Shown here one piece after another: positions 7,022 to 8,020 of a stretch of DNA of 8,020 nucleotides. The position numbers were made by a program, and so were the translations under genes. Below the pieces are notes generated by a model. That model was not told the origin of the DNA. It saw only the letters and a list, made by a program, of their open reading frames with translations, and made no database searches. This stretch comes from Clostridia bacterium (GTDB lineage: Bacteria; Bacillota; Clostridia; Oscillospirales; Acutalibacteraceae). Location: contig CAAGRQ010000004.1 in the NCBI GenBank assembly GCA_900772705.1, positions 1-8,020 of the forward strand, given 5' to 3'. The stretch's first letter is position 1. The number at the start of each line of letters is the position of its first letter.

Positions 7022-7054
7022 TGTGATTATATCACAACAAAAAAATATGTTCAA
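7022..7054 (-). promoter_or_regulatory. Promoter of the DUF1275 gene with an operator-like palindrome over the -10
   Basis: On the minus strand: -35 TTGAAC (7049-7054), a 17-base spacer and a perfect -10 TATAAT (7026-7031), preceded by TGA (extended -10). The expected transcription start is near 7019, giving a leader of about 28 bases. The inverted repeat TGTGAT-TAT-ATCACA (7022-7036) covers the -10 box, a typical position for a repressor site. Confidence 0.75.
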
Positions 7055-7084
7055 CAAGGAGTGCATATTTTTGTCAACTTAACT

Positions 7085-7116
7085 AAAAAACCCCGCAGGA
7101 AAAAAATCCCACGGAG
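7085..7116 (-). terminator. Intrinsic terminator of the AIM24-family gene
   Basis: On the minus strand CTCCGTGGGA pairs with TCCTGCGGGG (ten pairs including three G-U) around a T-rich loop and is followed by TTTTTT (7085-7090). It lies about 27 bases after the stop of the AIM24-family gene at 7143 and upstream of the DUF1275 promoter, so it separates the two minus-strand genes. Confidence 0.75.
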
Positions 7117-7142
7117 CAAAATGTATATCAAAAAATCACAAG

Positions 7143-7832
7143 TCAACCGTTTGACGAATTATTTGTGGGAAGATAAGGGATAAGAGACTCTGCAAGTTTA
7201 ATCGTCGGCATGGTATTAAGCACAACTTCACCCGGCCCGGTAACCACCGTATTAAAAAGTCCCTCACCGCCGAAGAGAACATTCTTAACGCCCTTTACGG
7301 TCTGAATATCCATAGAGCAGGTGGCACTCATCATAACTACATAACCTGTATCAACTATAATCTGCTGTCCGGGCTGAAGTTGATATTTAACAGCCGAGCC
7401 GTCAATCTCTACAAAAGCAATGCCGCTGCCGCTGAGTTTTTGCATAATAAAACCCTCGCCGCCGAAAAAGCCCGTGCCCAGTTTCTTTTGAAAAAATACG
7501 GACAAATCAACGCTCGGACTCGATGCAAGATATGCGCTCTTTTGGATAACATATTCGTTTTGCGGCGAAACTTCAAGTGCCATAATATCACCCGGAAAAC
7601 TGCTTGCAAAAGCGATTTCGCCTGCGCCGCCGACTGCGGTATATTTGTTCTGGAACATTTTTTCTCTGCTGAACATTCTGCCTATCATCTTGCCCAATCC
7701 GTTTCCTGCGGTCTGCATAGACATATTCGGCGACATCCAACTCATACCGCCGCTTTGGGTAAGAACAGACTCATTTTGCTCAAGTTGACAAATCACAACG
7801 GGAAAATTTCCGCCCTTAATTTCGTATTTCAT
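7143..7832 (-). CDS. AIM24 / TIGR00266 family protein
   Basis: A 229-residue soluble protein of the family shared by bacterial TIGR00266 proteins and yeast mitochondrial Aim24; its molecular role in bacteria is not established. It begins MKYEIKGGNFPVVICQL, typical of the family. Further marks are GGMSWMSPNM at 28-37, a Gly-rich turn FFGGEGFIMQKLSG at 122-135, and the near-C-terminal FGGEGLFNTVVTGPG, starting at about residue 177. The composition of short beta strands and glycine turns fits the family's beta-sandwich repeats. There is no signal peptide or membrane segment. I chose ATG at 7832 because GGAGGGG sits three bases upstream; the longer frame reaching 7892 would overlap the promoter's -10 box and adds a non-homologous hydrophobic leader. 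It is a single-gene unit with its own promoter and terminator. Confidence 0.9.
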   Translation of the reverse strand: MKYEIKGGNFPVVICQLEQNESVLTQSGGMSWMSPNMSMQTAGNGLGKMIGRMFSREKMFQNKYTAVGGAGEIAFASSFPGDIMALEVSPQNEYVIQKSAYLASSPSVDLSVFFQKKLGTGFFGGEGFIMQKLSGSGIAFVEIDGSAVKYQLQPGQQIIVDTGYVVMMSATCSMDIQTVKGVKNVLFGGEGLFNTVVTGPGEVVLNTMPTIKLAESLIPYLPTNNSSNG

Positions 7833-7835
7833 AAA

Positions 7836-7842
7836 CCCCTCC
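7836..7842 (-). promoter_or_regulatory. Ribosome binding site that places the AIM24-family start at 7832
   Basis: On the minus strand this reads GGAGGGG, with three bases before ATG at 7832. The spacing is short, but no site serves the upstream in-frame ATG at 7892. Confidence 0.7.
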
Positions 7843-7878
7843 GAAAAAATTAATATCGGCACAAAGTACCTTGTTAAA

Positions 7879-7907
7879 ATTATATCAAACAAATTTGAAT
7901 TTGTAAA
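7879..7907 (-). promoter_or_regulatory. Promoter of the AIM24-family gene with a palindrome in the spacer
   Basis: On the minus strand: -35 TTTACA (7902-7907), a 17-base spacer and -10 TATAAT (7879-7884), preceded by TGA (extended -10). The expected start is near 7872, with a leader of about 40 bases. The spacer and the edge of the -35 hold the palindrome CAAATT-TG-AATTTG (7890-7903), a candidate regulator site. Confidence 0.75.
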
Positions 7908-8020
7908 TACATCAAAGACATCCCATGTAATTTACAAGTGCTTCAAAGCATATATATTATTACAAAACCGTTCTTATGCACAAATATTGTATAGTTTTAT
8001 TTTTTTGACAGTTTTCAACA
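7908..8020. other. AT-rich intergenic end of the window, no gene seen
   Basis: This 113-base stretch has no credible open frame. A TTGACA at 8005-8010 on the plus strand could be a -35 box whose -10 would fall beyond the edge, and a short inverted repeat TGCTT-CA-AAGCA lies near 7940. Neither is enough to call a feature. Confidence 0.4.

Noticed and set aside
6244..7026. Plus-strand open frame of 260 codons opposite the DUF1275 gene
   Set aside because: It begins inside the terminator, runs antisense to a clear family match and has no domain-like composition.
7858..7870. Small hairpin (GGTAC / GTGCC) in the AIM24-family leader
   Set aside because: Five pairs including a wobble and a three-base loop; too weak to call a regulatory element.
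7833..7892. N-terminal extension of the AIM24-family protein to ATG 7892
   Set aside because: It would place the start codon within the promoter region; the good ribosome site and the family N-terminus both point to 7832.
7936..7948. Short inverted repeat TGCTT-CA-AAGCA in the right intergenic region
   Set aside because: Five-base arms in AT-rich DNA, with no T-run and no promoter alignment; likely chance.
8005..8010. TTGACA on the plus strand near the right edge
   Set aside because: A possible -35 box, but its -10 would be outside the window, so it cannot be supported.

Overview
The window is ordinary chromosomal DNA of a moderately AT-rich Gram-positive bacterium, most likely a gut-type member of the Clostridia (Ruminococcaceae/Oscillospiraceae-like). 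This rests on strong purine-rich Shine-Dalgarno sites, sigma-A promoters with TGn-extended -10 boxes, the ddl / DUF1934 / argS gene order, and the clostridial look of every recognisable protein. The genus cannot be fixed from the sequence alone. I see no tRNA, rRNA, CRISPR array, transposase, insertion sequence or phage gene.

Layout. (1) Positions 1-891, minus strand: a two-gene unit made of a 75-residue single-pass membrane protein and an overlapping, larger membrane protein that runs off the left edge; neither has a recognised function. (2) Positions 892-1115: a divergent intergenic region with one good promoter in each direction. (3) Positions 1116-6209, plus strand: five closely spaced genes that read as one operon. 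They encode D-alanine--D-alanine ligase (ddl), a DUF1934/YwiB-like beta-barrel protein, arginyl-tRNA synthetase (argS), a radical SAM/SPASM-like enzyme and a half-size EamA-type membrane transporter. A strong hairpin at 6218-6256 ends this operon and can also end the convergent minus-strand gene. (4) Positions 6265-6990, minus: a DUF1275 (YoaK-like) membrane protein with its own promoter and an operator-like palindrome over the -10 box. (5) Positions 7143-7832, minus: an AIM24/TIGR00266-family protein with its own promoter, a palindrome in the promoter spacer and a terminator. (6) Positions 7908-8020: AT-rich intergenic DNA running off the right edge.

How the genes fit together. The main operon joins cell-wall precursor synthesis (Ddl) and translation (ArgS) with DUF1934, a pairing also known in other Firmicutes (B. 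subtilis ywiB next to argS). The last two operon genes, radical SAM enzyme plus mini-EamA, look like a functional pair of unknown purpose and are the best candidates here for undescribed biology. Other points worth a second look are an abrupt change in isoleucine codon choice inside argS, the overlapping membrane-protein pair at the left edge, and the two palindromic promoters on the right.
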